A stretch of DNA of 64,000 bases, taken from positions 30,658,767-30,722,766 of the forward strand of contig NW_026623089.1 in the NCBI RefSeq assembly GCF_023065955.2, read 5' to 3'. The notes under the pieces are model-generated. The model was not told the DNA's origin, did no database searches, and saw only the letters and a program-made list of their open reading frames with translations. Source of the stretch: Ursus arctos (lineage: Eukaryota > Chordata > Mammalia > Carnivora > Ursidae). Position 1 is the first letter of the stretch, and each line of letters begins with the position of its first letter. Below are positions 1-13,257 of the stretch, piece after piece. A program made the translations under genes and the position numbers.

Positions 1-2074
1 ACTATTGGGAACGGTGAGAGGATATGTATGCGAGGGACCCAGGCTGGCATGGGGCTGCTGTATGTGGTAATGTCAGATGCTCAAGGCTCCTGGGGGACTC
101 TACATCCTGCTCCCGAGCCAAAGGGGCGATGATGCTCTTGCCCCCTGTAGATGGGACCTGAGAAAGGGTCCCAAGGATGGGACCAAGGAAACCACCTGAG
201 TCAGCTTAACCAGACTCTGCCTCTGTAGGATAGTGGTCAGAGGGGCTGCCACAGTCTCCCCATCAGACACATTGTGTCTCTTGCTTTGTGATTCACATCT
301 GTCAGCCCCCCTTAAATCTCACTGACCTGGGGTCATTCTGCTTCTTCCACATGATCCTGTGTCTCTCTATTAGCTCAGGGTTGTTGGTGTCTAAGCCTCA
401 GGGGCAGCTTTAGCTTTCTCATTGCACACACTCGCTGGGCTTCCTGGGCCCACAGGGACCAGCACACGGTCAGAGGTTCAGAGGATGGCACACCTGTTGC
501 TCCAGAAAGGGGCCCCACCTGCTGATTGGGTAGAATTCCAGCCGCCGTGTGAATCTTGTCTCCAGATCAGGGGAGCGGTGAACCCTGAAGTGGGACTCTG
601 GCTTGCAGGCTCCCCGGTCCGGGGGCCTCAAGGCTCCCAGCATGTCGTAGGGCAGTGGTTTCTGATCCAGGCTCTGATGCTGGAGCGCGCACGACTTGCA
701 GTGCAAACCCTCTCTTGGGGAGCTGTACCTCAGGTCCGTAGCTTCTGCTGTGCACGAGCCTCCCTGGTGGCTCGTGTGTTCTCATACCCAGTTCTACACA
801 TGTCCATGAGAAGGCTAGTCTTCCTTCCCAGCCTGTACCCTGTTCTCCCACTGAGGGCTGGCAGCTCCCACGAAGCTCCTCCTGGGTTGGACCCCCATCC
901 TCCTGCCAGTCCTACCTCACCTCCCTCTTGAAAGGGCATCTGTGGGCAGCTCCACCAGCAGGCTTATTTTTGACTTGATGTTTTTACAACCCTTTAACAG
1001 CATTCTGGTCTAGACCCCCAAATAGGCCATGTTCCCCAGTTCAGCGTGGCTGTTTCAGTGATCACTTCAAAACCAGACAAGGAAGCAGCTTAAGGAGCAC
1101 GTTGCTTCTCCTCGATGAGCCACACTTCTCTGGTGTGGCCACTTTGCTGGGAAAGGACCGCACTACCCCAGGGGCGTCCTTGTCTCCCACAAACTAGCTC
1201 TCAATTTTATCCCTTCCTAACATGGAGGGAACGTGCAACAGAAAGCCCTGAGCTCCGGAGGTGGGTGGCCATGCAGCCACCCAGGCCCCATTCTCCCAGA
1301 GCCCCAGGCTTGGTTTAACGCTCTGCTCTTGCAGTCCTATAAGTCTTAATAATTTTGACCAAGGGATCCTGCATTTTCATTTTACACTGGCCCCCAGAAA
1401 TGCTGAAGCCAGTGCTGGCCATAGGTCCCCTGAGCCTGCTCCCCCTGCTCTCTGTAAGGACACACATCATCAGTGCAGAAGCTCCCACCCAGATCACAGA
1501 GGTCTCCTGGCAAGGACCTGAGAGGCCATCTCTTTTGCTCCTTTATTTTGGAGGCAAGAAAGCTGAGGCCCAGAGACGTGAAGTCACGATCCAAGCTCAC
1601 AACAGCAGAGCCCACTCCAGGACCATATCTCCCTGTTTGCCTGTGAGGAGAAGGGAGAGCGCCCACCCACCCCACCCCTTTATTAGCCCGGTGTCCACCC
1701 CCCTTTATTAACCCTCTGTCATGTACTGGGCAATAAAGCTTAGTCTAGCTTAGTCTGTATTCTATATTTTCCCTAAGCATTTTTTTTTTAAACTAAAAGG
1801 CAACTAATTCACTGGTGAGAAACCCCAGTGAAGTCCCGCAGAACCATGCCTGTCAGGATTTCAGGCTTGTACGTGTTTCCTGGTCCAGACTTGAATTCCA
1901 TGCTGACCCAGCACATCTGGTATCTACAGATACATAATTTTTAAAGAACGCTCCCACAATAGTTTATGTCATCTGAGAGCGAGTTGTAATTATAAAGAGA
2001 AGAGTTGGTCTTACACATAGAGCACAGAGGACCCATGTGGTATAATTGAAGAAGTGCTTGGAAAGGTGTTTTTG

Positions 2075-2300
2075 TTGTACTGGAAAGATGATGATCTTTG
2101 AAATCAGGCAGGCCTGGGTTTGAACGCTTCTCTGCACTTCCTAGCTCATGGTCTTTGAGAAGGTCACTTAATCACTTTTCACCTCAGCTTTTCCATCTGG
2201 AAAGTAATGTCCTCTATCATTATAATAATATATAACATAATAGGGGTGTTGCAACAGTGAATGTGTTAGACAGAGAGGAAGAGCTCAATGGATGCTTCCT
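2075..2300 (+). repeat. MIR SINE
   Basis: The order of MIR landmarks is visible on the + strand: 'caggcctgggtttgaa', then 'agaaggtcacttaatcac', 'cctcagcttttccatctg', and a diverged end around 'gaagagctcaatggatgc'. It is an ancient core SINE. Edges are approximate. Confidence 0.75.
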
Positions 2301-3224
2301 TCCCCCACATCCCACCCGGCTGGGGCTGTCCCCCAAATTGCGTCATTAGAAAGGCATCCACGTGGGATAAGGCAGTGTGTCTCAGAGTCTTGGCTCAAAA
2401 TTAAACCTCACTAAGCATAATAGGTTAAGGCATTAAAGCACTATCTGTCCCCAGCACCCCTGCGGGCTGGAGGGCTGATGGCTGGGCTCTTCTCTCCCAC
2501 ACAGAGGTGGCTCAAACAACAGTTGTTGGCTGAGAGAATGGAACACTGTTCAGGAAGGAACTGGTGATAAGAAGGAGGGAACGGTCGGAGGAGGGAGACC
2601 ATAGCTAAGCAAAGGGAGTTGGGGGTGAGCGGCTGTGGCTAGGGGTACTCCCTGGAGGGTGGTGACCTGAGCTCAAAGGTGAAAAGAAGTGTCCTCCCCG
2701 TTGAATTTGTTGTTGTTGTTGACTTTTTAACTTCACTGGGTTCAAAGTGTAAAAAGCTGCAAGTAGAAGAATAATCTCTTAAGCACTAAAGCCTCGTGAT
2801 GTCCACAGCAGATCCCTGCAAGGAAGGAAGCAGGCACTTTATTCTAGTGCAAATCACTATGACAGAATAACATACAAACATGAGAAATACACTTCCAAAA
2901 AGAAAATGCCAAATGTAATACCAAATCCTTGGAAAACTGGGGCCTCGAAGTCTATGTGACCATTTTGCCTTTTAAACTGTCTTTACAGCCTTTTCAGGGT
3001 CAAAGTCCTTTTTTTTATTTTATTTTTTCACAATAGAAGGTCTTTTCATTTCTTATCATCTCCACATTCAAAAATGTTCACATTTGCAAACCAGTCACAG
3101 ATGACTGGACCTAATATACCTGACGAAAGCCAAAAACAACCTTTTTACGTGATTAAAACGAGCAATTTGGGCAAATACCTCCAAATAAAATGGGGGAAAT
3201 CTGCTTTGAAACTGCTAATGACCA

Positions 3225-3392
3225 TTTTGTGAGGACGAGGCTCCCTTTGCGGTGACGCACACCTTCTGCAGCTGGATGAAGGTCGCTGCAAGCGTTCTGA
3301 GTGTCCTGAAGGCTGCTGACTTGCACGCTTTGAAATGGTTGAAATGGTGAATTTTACATTAAGTGTATTTTACCACAATAAAAAAATTGATA
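3225..3392 (+). repeat. Old L1 3' end
   Basis: The stretch ends with 'aaatggtgaattttacatt' followed by 'tattttaccacaataaaaaa', which is the typical 3' terminus of old mammalian L1 (L1M) elements, including the short A tail. Only the tail of the element is recognisable. Confidence 0.65.
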
Positions 3393-5185
3393 ATGAAATT
3401 ATTTTCCATACTTACTATAAAATATTATCTTTCAGGGACCCATGATCATATTTTTATTTGACCAATTAGATATTATTTCAAAGTGTTTTTTAATATATTA
3501 TTAATAAGCACTTCTGGATGGTTTTTAAGAATTGCAATGCTTTTTTTTCCACTTCCATCCCTACCCCTGATATTCCCCAATATCTCTTTTTACTCAGATA
3601 TCAGTGAAATGAGCCTGAGTCTAATTTTTTCAAGGAATTGGAAATACTGTTCTCAAAATCACACTTTACTCCTTGAAAATATCTTTGCTCTTAGCTATTG
3701 AAATGGATGCCCAGAGAAGTGGGTGACAATATTATATTGTACCATGTAGACATAGGCAAGACTCATTTTCTTTTTTCCCATCAAGGTTAATCTTTAAAGG
3801 AACAAGCTCAAATTCTTAAAAACACATTCCTTCTCTAGAATCACGTAGACTTACGTTTTCGGCATTTTCCAAAACAAGATTAGAATTACATATCAGGTCG
3901 CCTTACAAATTTGTTGTTTGGGAGTCATCAGTCCCACATGGTAATTTTCATGCTGGTGGAGGAGAGACCGTGAACATAGCAAAACTTCTGCCGTGTGCAC
4001 CGTGTTAGAACCAAGAGTATACCGAAGCTGAGCACAGTGTCAGGATTAAATAACATGACGTCTGGGGACTCTACCAAACCAACAGTCTGTCATCTGTGGA
4101 TACAGGAGCCTCCTGGAACTTTTTTGGGTTTTGCAATTTGCTTGTGTATCGATCGTTTTGGGGAAGAGATTTCCCTTTACCCAAGCCCGTCTCTGCTGCA
4201 TGACTGGCTGAGCACAGAGACCAGCAAGGTTGCCACGGTGCCCAGAGGAAGGAAAGGGCTGCCTCCCTGCAGGCCCCGCAAATCAGGTAGGGGGAAGAGC
4301 TGTGACAGATTCTACTGTCACACCAAGTGGCAAATCTTCTAAGATCTTCTTAAGTTTAGCATATTTTCTTTGCCATCTCATCAGTCTCGGGATGCCGCAT
4401 CCCACGCCTAGCTGCCTCTGATAGGGTAAAGCGTGCCAGATTTTTTTTTTTTTTTAAGGATTCAGGGTATTAGTAGGATCATCCCTACTCCTGTTTGTGC
4501 CAAGTCAGCCCAGTTTGTGTCTGCTTATAACCCAGATCAGCACTTCAGACGTGCCAAAGACGACCACAAAGTACTTGCAGATCTCGGTAGGAAAAAAAAG
4601 GAAAGAAATGGTAGAGTGTTTGGAGAAACTTGCAAGTTACTTTCTCTGGTTAATGGGTGGTTAAGAACCCTGACAGTGAGATGCTTGCAGGTAGGGGCAC
4701 GCAATCCTCCACTGCAGGGCTCCCAGGTGGTCTCTCTGACTAGGGTGCTGAGAAGGGACCCATGGGGACATGGTGCTCCGGGCTCTCTCCATGAGTCCAG
4801 CCACTCTGCTGCTCAACATGTCCCAGACCCCAGAGGGCACCCCAACCACGTTCCCGCCCTCCCCTCACCTGCCTGCACTACTCTCTCCCCATTCTCCTAC
4901 CATCTGTCTCTTCCTCTTTGTTCTCTGCCCCTCCCTAAAGACAGAAAAAGGCCCCTAGGAGCCCGCGCTCCCCTTTGGCAACAAGTCAGCTCTTGGGGCC
5001 AGCAGCAGGGCAGTAGTGGGGCACAAGTGTCCCCAGTAAAACTGCTTGGTTGATAGGGGGATTGGATGTCTTCTCCAGGGACGGAGAGACAGAAGTGCCC
5101 AAAGAGGCACTGCTGAAGCCCACCACCTGCCCGGGGGAGGGGTCAGGCTGCAACAAGCCAGCGCAGGTTATCCAGGGGCGGGTGG

Positions 5186-5515
5186 GTGCAAGGGCTCTGG
5201 ACTCAAAAGCCCTGGTTTTGAACCCCAGCTGTCATTTACTAAGTGTAGGACCTGGGGCAAATTACTTAACTTCTCTGAGCAAAAACTGAGATCATCACAG
5301 CAATGTGAGTATACAATGTACATGTGAGTACACTACAGATCTAGACACTCAGAAGTAATTAAGATGATCCATTTTGTGTCATGTGGTTATTTTTTTTATC
5401 ACAATGAACAATGAGGATAATAGAAGGACCTACCTCACAGGGTTGTGAGAGTTAACTGAGGTAATGCGTGCAAAGCACCTGGCACATAATACATGCTCAC
5501 TAAACGCTGGCTTCT
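5186..5515 (+). repeat. MIR SINE, split
   Basis: A good MIR match starts at 'gggctctggactcaaaag' and runs through 'ttactaagtgtaggacct' and 'caaattacttaacttctc'. It resumes near 5408 with 'atgaggataatagaagga' and ends with 'gcacctggcacataatac'. About 115 bp between the two halves (roughly 5290-5405) does not belong to the consensus and looks like an insertion or rapidly diverged sequence. Confidence 0.85.
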
Positions 5516-7504
5516 GTTGTTGCTGTCGATTATCCGAGTGACCACCAGCACAGCTTCCTGGCCTTGGACTGTAACCGTGGCTTGTGGCCTGTGGCACAAG
5601 AAGGTAGAACAATCCCTGCCATGGAAAACCTGAGCTTCTGGCAGGAGCCTCGAGCTGTGTGTGGAAAGGGAAAGAACAGGGTGTGATGGAAAGAACCGGG
5701 GAATCTTTAGCTAATCAATCTTGGGGCAATGGCAACATTTCTCTAGAACTTAGTTTCCTCCCTTATAACAAGGGGGGATTGACCCAGGATATCCCTAAAT
5801 CTCTCCCGCTGCCAAATATCTGTGACTACCTTAATGACAGGCAAACCTAGGAGTTGGGTTTCCAAGCTGTGTGGTCTGAGACAAGCTTCATGATCTCTCT
5901 GGGCCTGGGGATCTGCATCTGTGAAATGGGGCAGGGGTGCTAACTCAGCCTCAGGAGGCTTCCTCCACCATGGAAGGGGCTTTCAGAACTTCCGTGCCAT
6001 CTCCAGCAAGAGCTCACTTTCTAGAAGGAAGAAGCCCCCTCAGCTGCTGAATTTGCAAATCTAAATATAGCACCAGTGATGCCACAGGAAGGAGGGGCAT
6101 GAGGAAGCTGAGCAGGGACTGGGAGAGGCTGTGGAGAGGCAGAAGGGGAGCCCAGATTGGACAGGCTCTGCCGCACGCAAATAGAAGAGTCAAGAAAAAG
6201 TGGCATTCTGTTTCAAAATGATGGTTTGTAACCAGAGATTTGAGCTTTGAGACAGAAATTATCCAAAAGAAAGATACTTCGTGTGAATCAGAGAATCCCC
6301 CAGTCCTCTGGTTTCACGTAAGTCAGAAGGTTTTTGTCACTCGATTAGGGGGGCAGAAGGGACCTCTTCCCTGCATTCCCAGAGGGAAGGATTTGTGTTC
6401 AGGTTCGTTAGCTCTGTCCTGCACGTGCCTTTCTCTGTGTGTATTTGCCGAGTACTTGTGGACTGAAGAAAACAAATACAGGTCTTGTATAAAAACAAAA
6501 AACAAGCCATTAAACTGTAAGAGTGACCCTCCCCCATCAGTAAATGAAGGTAAATAGTATTTTAAGATAATATTTTAAAAATCAAAATTAAGGACCAAAA
6601 AAAAAAAAAGTTCATGATGAACAATATGTTGACAATTTAAATGAAGACAGGACCAGTATTACCAATTTATTTTGCCTCAGGCCCCAGGACAGTCCACCTT
6701 GTAGTCATCAGTTCTTTCTTCTGCCCAGCTGAGGCCCTAAAGGGCATCTTGATGTTATCCCTCCAGTATCCCCCTACCTTGGGCTGGGCTTTCCTACTGG
6801 TCTTCCGGCTACCAGTGTCCCCAGGCCGAGGCCTTCCTCCATTCTTCCCCACTAATCAGGACCCAACTTTGAGGAAGGGTTTTCACGGGTTTCCTGCTGC
6901 CTATAACCCATCTCCTTGGCCCGACTAACAAGGCCCTTGACTCCCTGTCCCCATCCTCCAGCTCATTTTCGACTACACCCTTCCCCAGCACCCCATATCC
7001 TGCTACTCTCAGCTTTTCACCAGACCCCAAACATCACAGCCAATTTCACGTCTCAGACTTTGCCGTTGCGATTCCTGCACACGGCTGCTGTTCCTCACTC
7101 TTCTGCTTGGTGGATTTCTGTTTTCCCAGCAGGATCCAGCTCCCAGGACACTTCATTTTCAAACCTCAAGTCAGCCACTCCCTTCTAAGGGTCTCACAGC
7201 CCTCTGATCCGCCCCGTGCCCAGCAAAGAATACTTTCTATTTTTACGTGTCTGTATCATATGAATTTCTAGAGATCTGCCTGTATTCCTTCCATAAACTG
7301 AAGAAACAAAACTATTTTGAGTTTAGGAAAGAAAGTTTAAGCTACAGCATAGAAAAGATGTCCCCATGAACCAGATCACAGTTCAGAAGTGGCGGTTAGC
7401 ACTGGAGATGAAATGACCAATCCGTAGGGCTGCTGGAAGTGTTATAAATCCAGGGTAGACAGAAGTAGAATGCAGAGCCGCGGAAGACCTGAGCGTCCCT
7501 GTAA

Positions 7505-7625
7505 TCCAGTCTTCTCAGTTTACAAGAGAAAATGAGGCACTTAGTGACAGCAAGAACTGCTCAGATAGTCAGAGCCAGGAAGCAGCGGAGATTAGAGTAG
7601 AATCTACCTCTCTGGACTCCAGTCC
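7505..7625 (-). repeat. MIR SINE fragment
   Basis: The + strand reads as the reverse complement of MIR: 'gtttacaagagaaaatgagg', then a diverged 'cagatagtcagagccagg' and 'tctggactcc'. The sequence is old and the edges are approximate. Confidence 0.6.
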
Positions 7626-7764
7626 TAAAGTGGCCTCCTTCCTGTGCCCGAGAAATTATCTGGAAGAGAGAAGGAGCCACTTAAGCTGGGCCTTGGGCTG
7701 AGGGGATGGAATGAGAACAATTGTGGGTTCATAGCAGTGGGTTAATTATGTCTAAAAATGTCTG

Positions 7765-8010
7765 GTTGGGTCCAAATTCTGAAGGCCTTTGAATGCCAAG
7801 CAAATGAGTTTGTACTTTATCATGCGGGAAACGGGGAGACCTTGAAGACTCTTCATTCGTGGGGTGGCACGATGAAGAGGGGTAGTGCAAGAAAATGCAT
7901 TTGGAGGAGGGGAGAGATGGAAGGAGGGAGACCAGAGGGGCGGCCACACGCCTTGTCCATTGCCCGCCAGATCACAATGGCTGTGACGGCAGGAGGGGGA
8001 ACGAGGAGAC
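7765..8010. repeat. Unassigned old interspersed repeat, copy 1
   Basis: The block around 'ggcctttgaatgccaagc', 'gtttgtactttatc', 'ggggagaccttgaagac' and 'ggtggcacgatgaag' resembles an interspersed repeat seen at many mammalian loci. I cannot name the family. A related copy seems to lie at 28868-28995. Confidence 0.4.
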
Positions 8011-10029
8011 AGAGACAGGTAAGGTCATCTAGAGGTGAACTGCCACAAGTGATGACAGGAGATGAAGAGTCAGACAGAAAGAAAGGGTCCAAAAAAAGCC
8101 CAGGGGTTTCAAGCCTGAAAATCCAAGGGTACCAGATTCTAAATTCTGTTGTCTTCTTATTCTCTTCCTTATCAGAGGTCTTCAACTTTCTATAATATGC
8201 TTGTGTTGAAATTTTAACAGCAAAAATAAAATATACTATAGAAATGATGAGTAGCATCCTAAAAAGAATTCCAGAGTCAATAATAGGAGATCATTTAAAC
8301 ACCTAAGAAAGGAGAAAGTCAGATAAAGGATCAGCAGACCTGGTGATGATCGTTATGTTTTTAAAAATTCGTTCATCGTGTAAAGTAGTTAAGAGAACAG
8401 ATGACTTCTTCACTTCTATATATATACCAAGGAAAATGTTAGAGAGATTGCTACTCCAGAATGATCTTAGGAACATATATGTTGGAGGTACTGGCCAGAT
8501 GTGAGAATACAGATGTTCTAAGGTACCAAACCAAGTAGATGTAGGTAATTCACAGGAAAGAGCCGGCTGTCAGGGGGGTTCCAGGAGCTCAGAGTGAAAA
8601 GGCAGGATTATTCGGGAGACAGCGTGGAGCTGCTGCAGGCTCTTGAGGAGGGTGTGGCCTGGTGCAAGCTGGGGTTTAGGAACAGGAGTGGAGAAGGGCC
8701 CTGACAAGCCCTCACCCACAGAGGACCAGCCCCACGGATCCCGAAAAGATAAAACTCCAGCCCCGACCTTGGTTCAGATTTGGGGAGGAAGAAGAAGGAA
8801 GGATTTATCTGCTCTTTTGTTTGCAAAGGCTCTCTTTCGTCTGAGACCCTCTTTAATCCATTCCTAAATCCAGATTAAACAAGGATTTTCTCTGATTAAC
8901 ACTGCTTTGCATTCCACCTTTCCTGGAAAGATCAAAGTGCAAAACCCCTCTAAAACCTGCCTTTCACTGTCCTCTGTGAATGCATCAAGGAGCTAAAAGG
9001 AAAGCAAAATGTTCTCTGATCCTTCTATTTTATTTCTACTAAATTTCAAAAAATACACTTCTTGCAGATAATACCATCTTTTAAATCATCTCCTGTGTTT
9101 AATACAAATTACTGGAAAGGTATTTTGTAAAATAGACTCGTTTTTGGTGATCTGGCCAAACCATCCATGTGCAGCTGCCTTCCCAGTGCTTCCTTGGTGC
9201 TGATTGGAGCCCTGCATCCGCCAGTCTACCCTTCCTGCATCTGCTCTGTCCCTCCACATCCCGGGGCTGCCCTCGGCCTGCAGATACCTTTCTGAAGGGC
9301 CGTCAGCATCTATGGATTCCTCTCCTCATGCTCTCTTAGCCGGTGGGTCTTTCCAGGGGAATCTACAAATGGCAATGCTGCCAGTGGTGCTCAACCTTGG
9401 CCACGCATCAGAAACCCCTGAGAGCCAGTGGTGTGGGGGGAGCCTTGGATATGAGGATTATTCAAAGCACCCTAAGTGACTCTAATATTTAGCCCAAATC
9501 AAGACCTCCTTCTCCTCCTCCAAGAAGATGTATAGAGACTGCCCATCAATGTAATCTCTTACCTTCAATTCAAAAAATACTCATTGAACAAGGCTGAGCT
9601 GTTTGTGTTCAGCTCCAGGAGCTGGGGACCCCACTCTGTGCCAGGTTGCCAGGGAACAAAAGGCAGGCAGACAGAAAGTATCTCTGTGTCAGATTTGTAT
9701 TGATCTGACCCTACGTGAAGGTAAAAGCCTGGTCGTTGGCACCCACAGCTCATTCTTTCTGCCCTTTTCCCTGTTGAGAGCAGACATCACACCCTTGATT
9801 AAAGCTCTTATTTGCCAGTATGTTAATTTCCTGGGGAGAGACAGTGTCTGCGCAAGCCTTCAGCATCCCATTAGGGAGTAAAGTTTTGCCGTTAAAGATA
9901 TCTCAGCTATAGAGGCAGGTGGAAAAATACTCTGGCGGTTGGGGGGGCCTTCTTTTGTGCTCCTTGTGATTAAGCCTGGCCTAGAAGCAGATAAACCCAC
10001 CGTGCTTCCTTTAATAAAGATTCTCAGCC

Positions 10030-10142
10030 GTCTGTGTGCATAAGAATCACCAGTCCCAAGAAGCTTGTTAAAATGCAGATTGCTGGGCCCCAACTGGGAT
10101 TTTTTATTCCATTGAGATGGTCGAGGGCCCAGCAATCTGAAT
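10030..10142 (+). repeat. MER5-like hAT fragment with hairpin
   Basis: The sequence 'gtgcataagaatcaccag' followed by 'aagcttgttaaaatgcag' and 'attgctgggccccaact' is typical of MER5-type nonautonomous hAT-Charlie DNA transposons. A perfect 15 bp inverted repeat is present inside it (10076-10090 against 10125-10139). Confidence 0.6.
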
Positions 10143-10704
10143 TTTTGTTTTTAATGTAATTTAAGTTTTTGGCAAGCACAGTATTTTTACTTGTACTAAA
10201 CTTAGTGTTGATTAAAATGCTCTCTTCTTACACTTGAATACAGCTAACTATATGGAAGCATTTGTCAGTACTAAAGGCACCCTAAGAACCCAAAATAATT
10301 CATCTTTTTGCGAAAGTATTTCTGTAGGTTAGAGATCAAAATGGCACTCATATCAGGGCACATAAGTACCTCGTTTTATGCAGAACTGTGGTTAGCGGGT
10401 GATTCCCACATGCTGGCGCCAATCAGCCACGCCAGGCTGGGGAGTGACCAGCCCTCCCTGCCACCGCCCATCACCCTCCCCCCAAAACAAACAAACAGAA
10501 CAACAAGAATAACAGAGACACCGCACAACCAAACCCAATTCTGGAGCACCTTCTGGCCTGGAGGAGATCAACCCCGGTGGGAAGGTACCCCCTTCCCATC
10601 TCTAGTGCACGTCGCTGACAGGAGTTTTGTTCCTGGTCTAAGTCAGTTCCCAGGATCTTCTGCAAGAAGAGCCACTATGATGAACCAAAAAGGCCGGTGT
10701 GGGC

Positions 10705-10800
10705 AGGTGCTTTACATCCATTATTTATTCTCTTCATAGCAACCCCGCGAGGTAGATATCTTCATTTTACAGGTGCTAGAGTTTGGTAGTCTTCAGACCA
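10705..10800 (-). repeat. MIR SINE fragment
   Basis: The reverse complement of MIR is suggested by 'ctttacatccattatttatt', 'catagcaaccccgcgaggta' and 'cttcattttacaggtgct'. Only part of the element remains. Confidence 0.6.
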
Positions 10801-11374
10801 CACGCTAAAAAACACTGTTTCAGAGAGTGATCTGGGTTTGAAGGAACAGGAGGTTCAGAACCTGAGATGGACTCTCTCCTGCCCCTCGGGCTCAACCCCC
10901 TGATCCAAGGTCCCCAGAAACAAGGCCTCCAGCGGATCTTCTCCACACCTCTTGATCCTGGTCTGCTCAGGTCTGGTCTGGTCTTCTCTCTCCCCTCCCT
11001 CAAGTATAGGGGCCCTGACATTTCACGGCTCCCTGTCACACCCACCCAGATCGGAGTTCCAGCTCATTAAAAGCCCCTCCGTTTGCAGGGGGAGGAAAGG
11101 TACAGGGAAAGACTGGCTGGCTAAGCAGACAAAGCCTCAGGACCATGCTCACTTATGAAAATGTTTGAGATCTAAGTGGAAAATGCAGATTACGAAATAT
11201 CAAGTATGATCTTAGTTATGTCAGATCTATACCTACTCTACATGTGTAGCAAAACACTGGGAGGCTGGTTAATTAAATGTTAATAGTGGAGGTTGGAATT
11301 AAGAGTGGCATTTTAAGTATTATTTCCAAATTTTGATACAATGAACATCTGTTTTGTGTGGCCACTGTGATAGT

Positions 11375-11595
11375 ATTGTACAAAAATAGTTTCACTGCCC
11401 TAAAAATCCCCTGTTCCACCTATTCATTCTTCCCTTCCTCCTCCCAAACTCATGACAACCACTGATCTTTCTACTGTTTCCATAGTTTTGCCTTTTCCAG
11501 ATTCCAGTTGGAATCATACAGTACACATAGCCCTTTCAGGCTTTCAGGATTAATTCACTTAGCATATATTACATTTCTTTTTATCAGAAATAAAG
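11375..11595 (-). repeat. Old L1 3' UTR fragment
   Basis: The run 'ctcatgacaaccactgatct', 'ttctactgtttccatagttt', 'ggaatcatacagtacaca' and 'ttcacttagcat' is the familiar reverse-complement L1 3' UTR sequence found in many mammalian introns. Confidence 0.7.
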
Positions 11596-12789
11596 TTACA
11601 AAATTAAAAACTGTACAACCTATGTGACCAGCCACTCCTTACTTGGGACTCCAAAGAAAAAAGGTCACATTCCTTTTTGCCATTCAAAATACAGTACCCC
11701 TTATCCCACATTTACCAGATTTCCTGACGTTGGCCTTCTGGGAGTCCCACGGTTGCTTACACATCCCACACTGCTCCTTCCTGGCTCGTGCCTGTCTCCA
11801 GATCCAGGAGCCCCTCTTCGTGGAGCCATTTTCCCCCGACTCCTCCCACCCCCACCCCCACCCCCCACACTGTGGTGAAGATGGCATCCTCCAGGCTCCA
11901 TGTGGATTTCTGAGGCTCTTTCCATTTTCGGCCACAGACCCTTTCCTCATTGCCGCACAACCCAACAGACTTGTTAACACATAGTAAGTCTGTGCTGAAA
12001 TTTGGGGAATAACAGAAGGGAAGCACAACACAGAGAATGATTTATATTCGTTACTAGACAAGGCTTCGCTCAGCCTCCTGGATCCTTCTTCAGGTCTTCC
12101 CAGCTTTGCTCCCAGCCATAGACCATTCCAAGGGCCAGCTCACCTCTGCATTTTAGAAATCCTTCTAGAGGTCGACCTGTGAAGGGACCAACAACCAGGA
12201 GGCCCCAGCAAGATGGGAAACGCACAGGTAGCAAAGCCCAAGACCTGTCCACCACATGCTCAGCTTCCTCCCTTCCTGTTCTGGAGAAGAGTCTTTGCAG
12301 GCTGAGTGACAGCCCGTTTCCCCAGGCAGGGATATGGTCATATCTTAGTCCCAACGTCACCAAATGGTCCTGACCATGTGGCTCTACGCCAAGCAGGTCC
12401 AGCCCCATTTTCCATTGTTGCAAATGGGAGGGGCATGTTCACCTGCACCCCCCTCATGGCCACTCTGCTGCTTTGGCAGACTGTGGTTCAAGAAGAAAGC
12501 ACATGACTCTAAAATAAATGAAAATGTACAGGCAGAGGGTAGTCTAAATCCACACAGAGAAAAGCTGAGAGTCCCACAAAGGAGGGGCAGCCCAGAAAAA
12601 CCCACGCCCCAGTGAGGCTCACCAGTGAGGTTGTTGAACTGACCGCTCAGCTTCGTTGTCTGAAACTTCAGCTTCATCGTCTGAAGCTTCCCCTGGGATT
12701 CAGGAGGACTCCTCGAGTTTTCCCCAAGCATCTATTTGCTTAACTAAGGCACAACTGAAAGGCCCACAGCACAAAAGGGTGTTGTGCAC

Positions 12790-12937
12790 AAAAGGGTGGT
12801 CTCTGGGCCAGTGAAGTTGGGAAGCAAATTGTTAGAAATGCAAATTCTCTGACCCACTCTGGACCCACCCAATCAGAGGCTCTAGGCGCGAGGCCCACCT
12901 TCTGCATTTCAATAGCCCTCTTGGTGATTCAGGTGTA
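12790..12937 (+). repeat. MER5A-like hAT element
   Basis: The order 'ttagaaatgcaaattctctg', 'acccaatcagaggctcta', 'ggcccaccttctgcattt' and 'cttggtgattcagg' follows the MER5A consensus. It is a nonautonomous hAT-Charlie DNA transposon remnant. Confidence 0.7.
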
Positions 12938-13257
12938 GTTGAAGGAGAGAAGCCACTTCTCTGAAGGCAGAAAACTGCTAGTAACTTTCAATGATTTGTC
13001 CAACTCAGAATATATGGGATCTAAATCTTTTAAGATCCAGGCTCAGCCTGGATCACACTACTTCAGGATGTTGTTAAAAACTAAATTTGTTGTCATTAAT
13101 TCAAAAGCTTGGAAAAAAATTTTAATTCAGTGACAAAGGAGTGAATGTATAATTTGATTTGGCTTATATGAGTAATAATTATAATTATTTGTATAATCTG
13201 CTTACCATTTTAAAATGCTGACATGCCATGCTACTTAAAAGTATGTATTAATGTCTT

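Noticed and set aside
422..931. 169-codon open frame, + strand
   Set aside because: GC-rich chance frame; opposite-strand frames of similar size overlap it, and no protein family is recognisable.
1725..1745. AATAAA with possible LTR-like context ('gggcaataaagct')
   Set aside because: No paired LTR edges, primer-binding site or polypurine tract is visible; a lone AATAAA is common by chance.
4433..5053. 206-codon open frame, + strand
   Set aside because: It begins in a poly(T) run, has no domain resemblance, no splice or promoter context, and lies in intron 1.
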